Assembly: GCA_946479475.1 (NCBI GenBank)
Contig: CAMLGG010000166.1
Coordinates: forward strand, 1 to 11,819
DNA from: an uncultured Ideonella sp.
GTDB taxonomy: Bacteria > Pseudomonadota > Gammaproteobacteria > Burkholderiales > Burkholderiaceae
Direction: 5' to 3'
Length of the DNA stretch: 11,819 nt
Shown: piece after piece, positions 1 to 8,541 of the stretch
How positions within the stretch are numbered: position 1 is the first letter of the stretch
Layout: the number at the start of each line of letters is the position of its first letter
Translations under genes and position numbers: made by a program
Notes under the pieces: model-generated
The model's input: only the letters and a program-made list of their open reading frames with translations
What the model was told of the DNA's origin: nothing
The model's database searches: none

Positions 1-1
1 C

Positions 2-211
2 CCGAACGTCGACTTCTACTCGGGCATCGTGCAGCGCGCCATCGGCATCCCGGTGCCGCTGTTCACCGCCATCTTCGCGCTGGCCCGCACGGTGGGCTGG
101 ATCGCCCAGCTCAACGAGATGATCGGCGATCCCGAGTACAAGATCGGCCGTCCGCGCCAGCTCTACGTCGGCGCCGCCCAGCGCGACGTGGTGCCCCTGG
201 CCCAGCGGTAA
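2..211 (+). CDS. gltA: Citrate synthase, C-terminal end (partial)
   Basis: This is the 3' end of a gene that begins before the window; 69 codons and a TAA stop are visible. Citrate synthase condenses oxaloacetate and acetyl-CoA to citrate at the entry to the TCA cycle, in the cytoplasm. The visible residues carry the typical C-terminal blocks: [16 protein letters not shown], then [12 protein letters not shown], then [11 protein letters not shown] near the end, with a short RDVVPLAQR tail. The RPRQLYxG block is characteristic of hexameric GltA-type enzymes; 2-methylcitrate synthases (PrpC) usually end differently, so gltA is preferred. An internal GTG at 29 is not a start, because the family sequence continues upstream of it. 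The gene is followed closely by an intrinsic terminator, so it ends its transcription unit here. The N-terminal part and the catalytic His residues lie outside the window. Confidence 0.9.
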   Translation, partial: PNVDFYSGIVQRAIGIPVPLFTAIFALARTVGWIAQLNEMIGDPEYKIGRPRQLYVGAAQRDVVPLAQR

Positions 212-231
212 TCCAGCGCATCGCCGGATCG

Positions 232-258
232 AGCCACCCCGAGGGGTGGCTTTTTCTT
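232..258 (+). terminator. Rho-independent terminator of gltA
   Basis: A perfect 9-bp inverted repeat, AGCCACCCC (232-240) and GGGGTGGCT (243-251), is followed directly by TTTTTCTT on the + strand. It starts 21 bp after the citrate synthase stop. On the minus strand no T tract follows the stem, so it should act mainly on gltA and not on the converging gene at 267-1160. Confidence 0.9.
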
Positions 259-266
259 GCCTGCGC

Positions 267-1160
267 TCAGCGCACGCCGGGCGATTCGGAGCGCAACGCC
301 GTCCAGGTCAGCGTGATGGCGATCGAAGGGTCCAGCATGCGGCCCACCAGCGGGCTGTTCTCGTTGGCTGCACCGCGCACGCTCTCCACGCCCGCATGCA
401 GGCCGAGGCGAAGGTCATCGCGCAGACGGCCGGAGATCGACATCCCGAGCCGCGTCGAGACCAGCCCGGCCTTCGCCCTGTAGGCGGGCCGCGTGGGAGT
501 GACGTAGATCGGGTCGACGCCGTAGTACATGTCGTTCAGGCTGCGGCTGCCGAACAGCGCGCCCGCGTGGACCGAAGGCGTCCAGCCACTCCAGTCCGCC
601 AGGCGCAGCGACAGGCGAGGCTCGAAGGAGACACCCTCGTAGTGCAGGTCGCGGTCGACGTCGAAGACGAAGCGCACGGGCAGGTCCAGCCGCCACGGCG
701 GGCGCTTGCCGTCCTCGCGCAGTTCGCCGAGGTTGATGCGAAGGCTGGGGCCGATCTCCGCCAGCTTGCCGACGGCCGGCATGCCTTCGCGCGCACCGCT
801 GTCCTGCCCGCCGGAGCCGAAGGAGGCGGCGGCGCTGAAATCGAGCTCCGCGCGCGGCGTGCGCATCGCGCGCAAGCCCGCAGTGCCGCTCTCGAGGCGG
901 AGCAGCGGCCCGCGGTAGGTGACGAAGGGCAGCAGGGCGGCGCTGGTGGTACGGCGGGCGGCACCCGGGTAGACCGCGTGGTGCCCGGCCACCGCGAACA
1001 GTCCGGCCGTCCACAGGGGCGGGGCCTCGGCGGCGTCGTCCTCGTCACGCCCCGGGTCGCGGTCGCGATCGGTCTCGGCCCGGACGACGCAGGCGGCCAT
1101 GGCGAGCGCCGCGGCCGCCAGGAAGGACAAGGTGCGTTGCTTCTGCATAGGGGAGCTCAT
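267..1160 (-). CDS. MipA/OmpV family outer-membrane protein
   Basis: The 297-residue product resembles the MipA/OmpV family (MltA-interacting scaffold proteins and related outer-membrane beta-barrels). Residues 1-28 form a signal peptide with a likely cut after V-R-A (28). The mature part has an early PLWTAGLFAVAGHHAVYPG block, a PFVTYRGPLLRLESG segment, alternating amphipathic strands, and a late segment (SGRLRDDLRLGLHAGVES, then NSPLVGR) where family members carry their final strands. The start overlaps the stop of the upstream oxidoreductase gene as ATGA (1157-1160), which suggests translational coupling. A second Met at residue 5 (codon 1146-1148) could be the true start; neither site has a strong Shine-Dalgarno. 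The protein does not end in the terminal aromatic residue common in outer-membrane barrels but in a short polar tail. A Cys at residue 24 makes lipidation conceivable but less likely. The family call is good; the physiological role (porin-like or scaffold) is unknown. Confidence 0.82.
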   Translation of the reverse strand: MSSPMQKQRTLSFLAAAALAMAACVVRAETDRDRDPGRDEDDAAEAPPLWTAGLFAVAGHHAVYPGAARRTTSAALLPFVTYRGPLLRLESGTAGLRAMRTPRAELDFSAAASFGSGGQDSGAREGMPAVGKLAEIGPSLRINLGELREDGKRPPWRLDLPVRFVFDVDRDLHYEGVSFEPRLSLRLADWSGWTPSVHAGALFGSRSLNDMYYGVDPIYVTPTRPAYRAKAGLVSTRLGMSISGRLRDDLRLGLHAGVESVRGAANENSPLVGRMLDPSIAITLTWTALRSESPGVR

Positions 1161-3103
1161 GAAGCGGCCAGGCCGATCTGGGCAGGATTCGGACCCGGCC
1201 AGCGGTTCCAGGACGGCAGACCCGCTCTCGGCAGCAACTCCTGCACGGCGCGGGTGGCCTGGTCTATCGCGCTGTGGGCATAGGCATAGGCGCCCGCATC
1301 ACTGTTGGCGATGGCGACACTGCCCCAGCCGCGTCGCGCCCGCTCGCAGGGCAGCGGGCCCCGCGGCCAGTAACGGTCCCATGGGCGCATGTACTCGTAG
1401 GCGTATCCATGGGCCCAGCGGTTGACCGTGATCGCCTCGATGTCTCTGCCTGCGTCGAAGGCGAACTCCCGCAGTGCACCCTCCAGCAGGGTGCGAACCT
1501 GGCCCTCGAGGTAGGCGAAGTCCCAGCCGAGGAGCATGGCCCGGCCCTGGGCTGCCTGCGTCCTGGCCGGGGCGCCGTTGCCAGGCACCACCACCTTGGA
1601 CAGGTGCAGCAGGATGGGCTCGTCGGGTGACTGGGGGAAACGCTGGCGGCCCATGCTGACGGGGAAGTCCAGCCCCGCGTCGCTCCAGAAGCCGTCGACG
1701 ACGTTGATCCCTCGCAGGCCGGCGCGCTGCCACGCGCGCCAGTTCGAGAGCAGCACGGTCGTGTAGAGCAACGGCACCTTCACCTGGTCGTCGAGCGCCT
1801 CCACCTGCGCCCGGGGCAACTCGTCCGTCAGGCGCGCGATGACGCGGTGCCAGCAGGCCAGCAGCACCTGGCGGGCGCGAACCAGGCGAACCCGGCCTGC
1901 TGCGTCGACATAACGCAGCTCGACGAGCTCGGCCCGCCCAGGCGGGCCCAGGTGGCGCAGGCCCACGGCGGTGGCACCGAGGCGGATGCGCACAGGCTGG
2001 TCCTCGCGGTCCAGGCGGCTTCGGTCCAGCGTCGCATCGACCAGCGATTCCATGCCGCGTCCCGGCAGGGCCGAAGGGATCAGCGCGCGCACGAGCGCAC
2101 GAGCGACGCCGGCGTTGCCGTCGGGGAAGTGGTAGACGTACTCGTCGCGGCTGGCCATCAGCTGGCGGCCGCTGGGGGACATGCGCGGGTCCACGGCCTC
2201 GCCGAGCTGCAGGCCCTGGAAGCCCGGCAGGCCTGCGGACCAGGCGTCGAGAGCGGTGGTCGCATCGATGCCCACGCCGAAGTAGCCTTGCGTGTCGGCC
2301 TGCAGGTAGCGCGACGCTTCCGGATCGATGCGCCAATGCCGCAGCAGGAAATCGCGGTACGTCATGCCGGCGAGCGCGCTGCGGCGCGAGGCCACGGTCT
2401 TCAGTGCAGGCAGCACGTTGCGGGGCTCGGTCAGCAAGGCGGCGATCCCGGCCTGCGCCTTCTGGCTGAACGGCGTACGCGTGAGCCATTCGCGGGGATC
2501 GTCGCCTTTTGCATGTCGCACCAGCTTGTCCTCGCCCCAGGCCTCGCGGCCGAAGAACAGGCCGGTGTGCGTGAGCTGCTGGCGCTCGGCCCAGCCCTTG
2601 TCGAAGAACTCCTCGCGGAAGCGCTGCAGCTCGATCCCGAGATCCTGCAAGAGGCCGCGCGCGGCGGGCGAGAAAAGGCTCGGGGAATCGAGCGACTGGG
2701 AGCCGCCATAGCCGACCAGCCTGGTGCCTGAGCGCGAGACGAACTCGTTGCGCCGGGCATGGCCGCCGATGTCGTCCAGCGCATCGACGAGCAGGATGCG
2801 CACCGGCCGCTCTGCATGGCGCTGGTACAGCCACGCGCCGGCCAGGCCGCTGATGCCGGCACCGACGACGACCAGGTCCTCGACCTGCGGATCGACCTCG
2901 GCCGCGGCATCACGGAAGCGGCCGGGGGCGTCGCGCCAGGCGTGGGCATTCGCATTGACCGCATCGGTCTGGCCTTGCAGCCCCGTCCGCTGCGCGATGG
3001 GGTCGCCTGCGCCCGGCCCTGCGGCGAAGGCGGCCGCCGGTGCGGTGGCGAGCGCCACTCCGTTGAGGAAGTCCCGGCGGGTGATCTCGGGCAAGGTCGG
3101 CAT
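1157..3103 (-). CDS. Tat-exported FAD-dependent oxidoreductase, spermidine dehydrogenase-like
   Basis: The 648-residue protein is probably periplasmic. It starts with a twin-arginine signal (TRRDFLNGVALA, residues 8-19) followed by an Ala-rich hydrophobic stretch. The FAD-binding Rossmann fold is at about residues 76-120: DLVVVGAGISGLAGA holds the GxGxxG motif (81-86), then DDIGGHARRNEF. The GGHA(K/R)RNEF block, YGGSQSLDSP, HFPDGNAGVARALVRALIP and the C-terminal GWGSVAIANSDAGAYAY block match, from memory, the family of Pseudomonas SpdH spermidine dehydrogenase and related amine-oxidase-like flavoproteins. Length also fits (about 620-650 residues). Such enzymes oxidise amines using FAD, but the substrate here is not determined by sequence. 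The start is chosen because the Tat motif lies immediately after it; the upstream ribosome site is weak. It is divergent from the hydrolase gene at 3206 and overlaps the MipA-like gene downstream by 4 bp, so the two are probably co-expressed. Confidence 0.85.
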   Translation of the reverse strand: MPTLPEITRRDFLNGVALATAPAAAFAAGPGAGDPIAQRTGLQGQTDAVNANAHAWRDAPGRFRDAAAEVDPQVEDLVVVGAGISGLAGAWLYQRHAERPVRILLVDALDDIGGHARRNEFVSRSGTRLVGYGGSQSLDSPSLFSPAARGLLQDLGIELQRFREEFFDKGWAERQQLTHTGLFFGREAWGEDKLVRHAKGDDPREWLTRTPFSQKAQAGIAALLTEPRNVLPALKTVASRRSALAGMTYRDFLLRHWRIDPEASRYLQADTQGYFGVGIDATTALDAWSAGLPGFQGLQLGEAVDPRMSPSGRQLMASRDEYVYHFPDGNAGVARALVRALIPSALPGRGMESLVDATLDRSRLDREDQPVRIRLGATAVGLRHLGPPGRAELVELRYVDAAGRVRLVRARQVLLACWHRVIARLTDELPRAQVEALDDQVKVPLLYTTVLLSNWRAWQRAGLRGINVVDGFWSDAGLDFPVSMGRQRFPQSPDEPILLHLSKVVVPGNGAPARTQAAQGRAMLLGWDFAYLEGQVRTLLEGALREFAFDAGRDIEAITVNRWAHGYAYEYMRPWDRYWPRGPLPCERARRGWGSVAIANSDAGAYAYAHSAIDQATRAVQELLPRAGLPSWNRWPGPNPAQIGLAAS

Positions 3104-3192
3104 GAGGGTCGTCGGCGGCGTCTCGGGCTGCGGCGATCACGGATGCGAAAGGATCCGGGACAAGCCGATCATGGCATGGTCGATCAACCGTT

Positions 3193-3198
3193 CAGGAG
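3193..3198 (+). promoter_or_regulatory. Shine-Dalgarno that fixes the GTG start of the hydrolase
   Basis: CAGGAG lies 7 nt before GTG 3206. It decides the start in a frame that stays open for about 450 bp further upstream, antisense to the FAD oxidoreductase gene. The downstream ATG at 3215 would be 16 nt from it, which is too far. Confidence 0.8.
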
Positions 3199-3205
3199 CT
3201 CGCCC

Positions 3206-4642
3206 GTGATTCGCATGCATCTTCGCGACGCTGTGTCATGGGCGCCGGCCGCCGCTTCGCTTCTCGCGCTGGGCGGATGCGCCACGCCGGCCGCCGTCGA
3301 AGCACCCGCCGCCGCCTGGCCGGCCGAGGCAGCGCCCCAGGCGATCGCCTGTCCCAGGGGCTTGCCGGAAGGCGCCCGCTGCCTCGGCGGGCGAGACAGT
3401 GCCGGTGCCTTCTACCGGATCGCCATCCCGACCGCCTGGCAGGGCGATCTCGTGCTGCATGCCCATGGCGGCCCGACCTTGGGCGAGCCCAAGGCCGAGC
3501 GGGTGGACGAGGACCTGCAGCGCTGGTCGGTGATGCTGCGGGCGGGCTACGCCTGGGCCGGCTCGAGCTTCCGCCAGGGTGGCGTGGCGGTGCTGTCCGC
3601 CGCCGAGGACACCGAGCGCCTGCGGCGCCTGTTCGTCGCCCACCTGGGCACGCCGCGCTACACCGTCCTGCACGGTCAGTCCTGGGGCGCCAGCGTGGCG
3701 GCGCGCGCTGCCGAGCGCTACGGCCACGCCGCGGCCGGCCAGCCGGCGCCCTACGACGCCGTGCTGCTGACGAGCGGCGTGCTGGGCGGCGGGACCCGGT
3801 CGTACGACTTCCGACTCGACCTGCGCGTGGTCTACCAGGCGCTCTGCCACAACCACCCGCGCCCGGAAGAGACGGCCTACCCGCTGTGGCAGGGCCTGCC
3901 TCCCGCTTCCAGCCTGACTCGCGCCGAGCTGACCCGGCGCTTGAACGAGTGCCTCGCCCTCGACAAGCCAGCGGCCCAACGCAGCGCCGAGCAGCAGCGC
4001 AAGGTCGAGACGATCACGCGCGTGATCCGCATCCCCGAGCGATCGATAGGCTCGCACCTGGCCTGGGCGACCTGGCACTTCCAGGACATCGCCCAGCACC
4101 GCGTCGGTGGCGCCGGCTCGCCCTTCGGCAACCTCGGCGCGCATTACACCGGTTCGGCCGACGACGAGGCCCTGAATGCCGAGGTGCTGCGATACAAGGC
4201 CGACCCGGTTGCGGTCAGCCGCTTCGGCGCCGACGCCGATCCCACCGGCCGGATCGACCTGCCGGTGCTCACCGTGCACGCCATCGACGACCCCACCGCC
4301 TTCGTCGAGCTCGACGACGAGTTCGCCCGCACCATGGCCCGGGCCGGTCGCGCGGACCGCCTGGTGCAGACCTTCACCCGCGACCACGAGCACAGCTACC
4401 TGAGCGATGCCGCCTACGCCACGCTGCTGCAGTCGCTCAAGGCCTGGGCGCAGCACGGGAAGAAGCCCACGCCTGCGGGCATCGCCGCAGCCTGCCCTGC
4501 ATTGGAGGCGCGCTTCCCGGGCTGCCGCTTCGAGCCGGCCTACCGCCCCGCGCCGCTGGACAGCCGCATCACCGTGCGCCAGCGGCCCCAACCGACCGCC
4601 GCGACAGCACCAGACGCACGCCGCCCCGCGGACGCAGGGTGA
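3206..4642 (+). CDS. Alpha/beta-hydrolase lipoprotein
   Basis: The 478-residue product is a predicted envelope hydrolase. The reading frame is open upstream, but the GTG at 3206 has an ideal ribosome site (CAGGAG, 3193-3198, 7 nt spacing) and gives a clean lipoprotein signal ending L-G-G-Cys25; an in-frame ATG at 3215 is the alternative. The fold's marks are an oxyanion-type HAHGGP (85-90), the nucleophile elbow G-Q-S159-W-G, an acid candidate at D361/D362 (HAIDDPTAF) and a His candidate at H394/H396 (RDHEHSY). Residues about 200-330 look like a helical cap domain. Cys49, 59, 430 and 440 could form disulfides outside the cytoplasm. The substrate (ester, peptide or other) cannot be read from sequence. 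The last 15-20 residues are low-complexity and lie in the overlap with the converging P450 gene. It is divergent from the FAD oxidoreductase, which may mean shared control. Confidence 0.85.
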   Translation: MIRMHLRDAVSWAPAAASLLALGGCATPAAVEAPAAAWPAEAAPQAIACPRGLPEGARCLGGRDSAGAFYRIAIPTAWQGDLVLHAHGGPTLGEPKAERVDEDLQRWSVMLRAGYAWAGSSFRQGGVAVLSAAEDTERLRRLFVAHLGTPRYTVLHGQSWGASVAARAAERYGHAAAGQPAPYDAVLLTSGVLGGGTRSYDFRLDLRVVYQALCHNHPRPEETAYPLWQGLPPASSLTRAELTRRLNECLALDKPAAQRSAEQQRKVETITRVIRIPERSIGSHLAWATWHFQDIAQHRVGGAGSPFGNLGAHYTGSADDEALNAEVLRYKADPVAVSRFGADADPTGRIDLPVLTVHAIDDPTAFVELDDEFARTMARAGRADRLVQTFTRDHEHSYLSDAAYATLLQSLKAWAQHGKKPTPAGIAAACPALEARFPGCRFEPAYRPAPLDSRITVRQRPQPTAATAPDARRPADAG

Positions 4643-5978
4643 CGTTGAGCACCGGCTGCGCCGGCGGCGTGGCAGGCGGCAGGGTGAGCGTGTAGCGCTG
4701 CAGCAGCATCGCCGCGACGAGCGTCATCTCCAGCGTCGCGAAATGCTGGCCGATGCACACCCGCGGCCCGGTGCCGAAGGGCATCCACGCGCCGCGCGGC
4801 GGCGGTGGCGCGCCGGGCATGAAGCGGCCGGGGCGGAACTCGTCGGGAGCCTCCCAGGTCCTCGGATCGCGTTGCAGCACCCACGGCGTGATGCGGAGCA
4901 AGGCACCGCGCGGGATGCGATGTCCGCCGAGCGTGATCTCGCGGGTCGTCCGCCTCGTCATCAGCGCGGCGACGGGCGGGTACAGCCTCATCGCCTCCTT
5001 CAGCGTCGCGCCCAGCCAGGGCAGGGCGGGCAGGTCCTCGGGCTGCGGCTCGCGGCCCGCGAGGACCTCGTCCACCTCGGCCCGCGCCCTTTGCAGAGCG
5101 GCCGGATCCTGCGCCATCAGGCGGCTCCACCACAGCAGCGCCGTCGCCGAAGTCTCGTGGCCGGCCTGGAAGCTCACCATGCACTGGTCGAAGACTTCCT
5201 GGTTGGAAAGCGCGGCGCCGGTGGCTTCGTCACGCAGTGCGAGCAGGTGGGCGAGCAGGTCGTCGCGTGGGATGCCGCTTTCGTGCCGTCGCGCCTCGAT
5301 GTGACGGCCCACCAGGCCCTTCAGCAGCCGCAGCGCGTGCCGCTTGGCGGCCTTGCCGGGCAGCGGCAGCCAGTCGGGCAGCGTGACCGGCCAGAACATC
5401 TCGCGCATGGCGGTCTCGGACAGCACCTGGACCGCGGCCGAAGCGTCACGCGCGTCCGCCGCGACCTGGCTCGTGAACAGCGTGCGCAGGATCACGTCCA
5501 TCGCGACACGGGTCCACAGGGCGTCCATGTCGACCAGGGCCTCGCGCTCGCCCGCGGCCACCGCCGTGTCGAGTGCCCCGCGTGCCGCATCCCGCATCAG
5601 CGTCGCATAGCCGGCAACGCGTCGCGGCGTGAAGGCTGCGTGCAGCATGCGCCGCTGGCGTTGCCAGGTCTCGCCTTCGGCGACCAGCACGCTCTGGCCG
5701 AAGACCTGCTCGAAGACTTCGATGCCGCGCTGCCAGCGCACCAGCGCGTCGGCGTTGTCGATCAAGGCCTCGCGTACCAGGTCCGGCGTGAAGAGGTCGT
5801 AAGCTTGTTCGGCGACCAGCCTCATGCGGGTGAGATCGCCGTAGCGCTGCTGCAGGCCGGTGGTGAAGCCGAGGTAGTCGGCGCGCATCTCGCGCAGCAG
5901 TGGCAGGCCCCACCAGCGGTAAGGCGGACCCGCAGGCGTGCCGGTTGCGGAGGGCGTTGGCGTGTGGGCGAGCTCCAT
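4569..5978 (-). CDS. Cytochrome P450 monooxygenase
   Basis: The 469-residue protein is a full-length P450 without an N-terminal membrane anchor, so it is likely a soluble cytoplasmic enzyme that needs separate redox partners; none is encoded in this window. Visible motifs in order: C-helix W105-Q-R-Q-R109; I-helix oxygen-activation motif A272-G-H-E-T276; K-helix E328-A-M-R331; the FRPGRF meander region (381-386); and the haem loop FGTGPRVC408IG with Cys408 as axial ligand. The sequence resembles the CYP4/CYP102/CYP110-like class that often hydroxylates fatty acids or alkyl chains, but the subfamily and substrate are not assignable by eye. The start has no clear ribosome site. The gene lies 81 bp downstream of glnS on the same strand and overlaps the hydrolase gene tail to tail by 74 bp. 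Confidence 0.95.
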   Translation of the reverse strand: MELAHTPTPSATGTPAGPPYRWWGLPLLREMRADYLGFTTGLQQRYGDLTRMRLVAEQAYDLFTPDLVREALIDNADALVRWQRGIEVFEQVFGQSVLVAEGETWQRQRRMLHAAFTPRRVAGYATLMRDAARGALDTAVAAGEREALVDMDALWTRVAMDVILRTLFTSQVAADARDASAAVQVLSETAMREMFWPVTLPDWLPLPGKAAKRHALRLLKGLVGRHIEARRHESGIPRDDLLAHLLALRDEATGAALSNQEVFDQCMVSFQAGHETSATALLWWSRLMAQDPAALQRARAEVDEVLAGREPQPEDLPALPWLGATLKEAMRLYPPVAALMTRRTTREITLGGHRIPRGALLRITPWVLQRDPRTWEAPDEFRPGRFMPGAPPPPRGAWMPFGTGPRVCIGQHFATLEMTLVAAMLLQRYTLTLPPATPPAQPVLNVTLRPRGGVRLVLSRRSVGAAGAR

Positions 5979-6022
5979 GGGCAGGAGTGTGGCGCTGTCG
6001 CCCGGCCCTGTCTCGAACGACG

Positions 6023-6046
6023 CGGACCCGGCGAGGATCGGGTCCG
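6023..6046 (-). other. Hairpin between glnS and the P450 gene
   Basis: Perfect 8-bp inverted repeat CGGACCCG (6023-6030) and CGGGTCCG (6039-6046) with an 8-nt loop, in the 81-bp gap after the glnS stop. No T tract follows on either strand, so it is not a classical intrinsic terminator. It could stabilise the glnS mRNA end or weaken read-through into the P450 gene. Confidence 0.4.
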
Positions 6047-6059
6047 AGTCCTTGCGGGC

Positions 6060-7859
<1,800 letters not shown>

Positions 7860-7860
7860 G

Positions 7861-7893
7861 AGAGGCGTCGCAGAGGCGTCGGAGAGGGCGTCG
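7861..7893. repeat. Three short tandem repeats in the glnS leader
   Basis: On the + strand AGAGGCGTCG occurs at 7861-7870 and 7872-7881, and AGAGGGCGTCG at 7883-7893, giving an 11-bp period. They lie between the candidate glnS promoter and the start codon, where a ribosome site would be expected, and would be transcribed as CGACGCCTCT repeats. Confidence 0.75.
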
Positions 7894-7918
7894 GGCCGGC
7901 CGTGAAGGCCAGCGGAGG

Positions 7919-7947
7919 ATTGTAGTCAGCGCCCGCTTCGAGTTACA
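7919..7947 (-). promoter_or_regulatory. Candidate promoter of glnS
   Basis: On the minus strand a TACAAT -10 box (7919-7924, five of six consensus bases) follows a weak TGTAAC at the -35 position (7942-7947) with 17-bp spacing. This would give a leader of about 52 nt before the glnS start codon. The weak -35 keeps confidence low. Confidence 0.4.
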
Positions 7948-7953
7948 TCTTGC

Positions 7954-7967
7954 GACGCCATGGCGTC
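7954..7967. promoter_or_regulatory. 14-bp perfect palindrome in the glnS / repeat-protein divergent region
   Basis: GACGCCATGGCGTC is a perfect 14-bp palindrome lying just upstream of the candidate glnS -35 box and about 70 bp before the start of the divergent gene at 8040. Its central CGCCATGGCG also occurs in the spacer of the candidate promoter at 10892-10920. It could be a regulator-binding site for one or both divergent genes; no regulator is identifiable. Confidence 0.45.
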
Positions 7968-8001
7968 AACGTCGCGTCCGGGGGGGCCGTTGGAAGGTCA
8001 T

Positions 8002-8020
8002 CGGGGCGCCAGTGGCCCCG
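8002..8020 (+). other. Small hairpin before the ribosome site of the repeat protein
   Basis: CGGGGC (8002-8007) and GCCCCG (8015-8020) form a 6-bp stem with a 7-nt loop, ending 7 nt before the AAGGAG ribosome site at 8028-8033. It would lie in the mRNA leader if transcription starts upstream of it. In DNA this GC-rich, chance is a real alternative. Confidence 0.3.
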
Positions 8021-8039
8021 CCCCAAGAAGGAGTCCGAG

Positions 8040-8438
8040 ATGTCCACCCGCTTCCTGAAGTCCCTGCCCGTCCTGGCCGCCCTCGGTGTGGCGGCGCTCG
8101 CCGCGCCGGCCCACGCGGGTGGCGTGCACTGGTCCGTCGGCATCAGCGCCCCCATCGCCCCGGGCGTGGCCATCGGCATCGGCGCCGGCCGACCCTACGG
8201 CTACGTCGCGCCGGCCCCGGTGGTCTACGCCCCGCCGCCAGTGGTCTACGCTCCGCCGCCCCCGGTCTACGTGGCGCCCGCCCCGGTCTACTACGCGCCG
8301 CGACCTGTCTATTACGCACCGCGCCCGGTCGTCTACGGCCCGCCCGTGGTCGTGCGCCCCGGCTACTACCATCACCACCGCCGCGCGCCGGTCTACGGGC
8401 CGGTGGCCCAGGTTCGCGGTGACGTCGTGATCCGCTGA
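8040..8438 (+). CDS. Secreted Pro/Tyr-repeat protein, unknown function
   Basis: The 132-residue protein has a clear Sec signal peptide with an A-H-A cut site at residue 26. The start is ATG 8040, set by AAGGAG at 8028-8033 with 6-nt spacing; an in-frame start at 7950 would add an unlikely Arg-rich leader ahead of the signal. The mature protein begins with a Gly/Ile segment (about 27-50) and then six consecutive units of about seven residues, pattern P-V-[VY]-[YV]-[AG]-P-x (residues 60-102), followed by a GYYHHHRR cluster and a short basic C-terminus. I do not recognise a named family. Such extended Pro/Tyr repeats suit a surface, periplasmic-spanning or wall-associated role, and the His cluster might bind metal; both are inference. 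It is divergent from glnS and ends at a strong hairpin. Confidence 0.82.
   Translation: MSTRFLKSLPVLAALGVAALAAPAHAGGVHWSVGISAPIAPGVAIGIGAGRPYGYVAPAPVVYAPPPVVYAPPPPVYVAPAPVYYAPRPVYYAPRPVVYGPPVVVRPGYYHHHRRAPVYGPVAQVRGDVVIR
8217..8345 (+). repeat. Six ~21-bp tandem coding repeats
   Basis: This segment of the secreted protein gene encodes six consecutive units of the pattern P-V-[VY]-[YV]-[AG]-P-[PRA], one with an extra Pro. The DNA units resemble CCGGTCTACTACGCGCCGCGA with third-position drift. Copy number could change by slippage between closely matching units, especially the two adjacent PVYYAPR copies. Confidence 0.8.
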
Positions 8439-8457
8439 GTCTCGCGAGCTTTCCAAG

Positions 8458-8492
8458 GCAAACGGCCGGTGCCTTGCGCGCCGGCCGTTTGC
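8458..8492. terminator. Long hairpin between convergent genes, probable bidirectional terminator
   Basis: A perfect 12-bp inverted repeat, GCAAACGGCCGG (8458-8469) and CCGGCCGTTTGC (8481-8492), with an 11-nt loop sits between the convergent genes ending at 8438 and 8542. There is no long T tract on either side, only the TTT within the stem arm, so it may stop RNA polymerase less sharply than a classical terminator or protect the 3' ends. Its position supports a shared terminator role. Confidence 0.65.
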
Positions 8493-8541
8493 ATTGCGGG
8501 ATCCGGAGATGGCCGGCGGCAGTTCGTGCCGGCCCGGCCCT

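Noticed and set aside
246..1283. A 345-codon + strand frame opposite the MipA/OmpV-type gene
   Set aside because: Arg/Gly/Ala-rich shadow translation; the minus-strand frame has a signal peptide and family blocks and is coupled to the upstream gene.
2759..3205. Possible N-terminal extension of the hydrolase
   Set aside because: The extension would be antisense to the FAD oxidoreductase, while the GTG at 3206 has a strong ribosome site and yields a proper lipoprotein signal.
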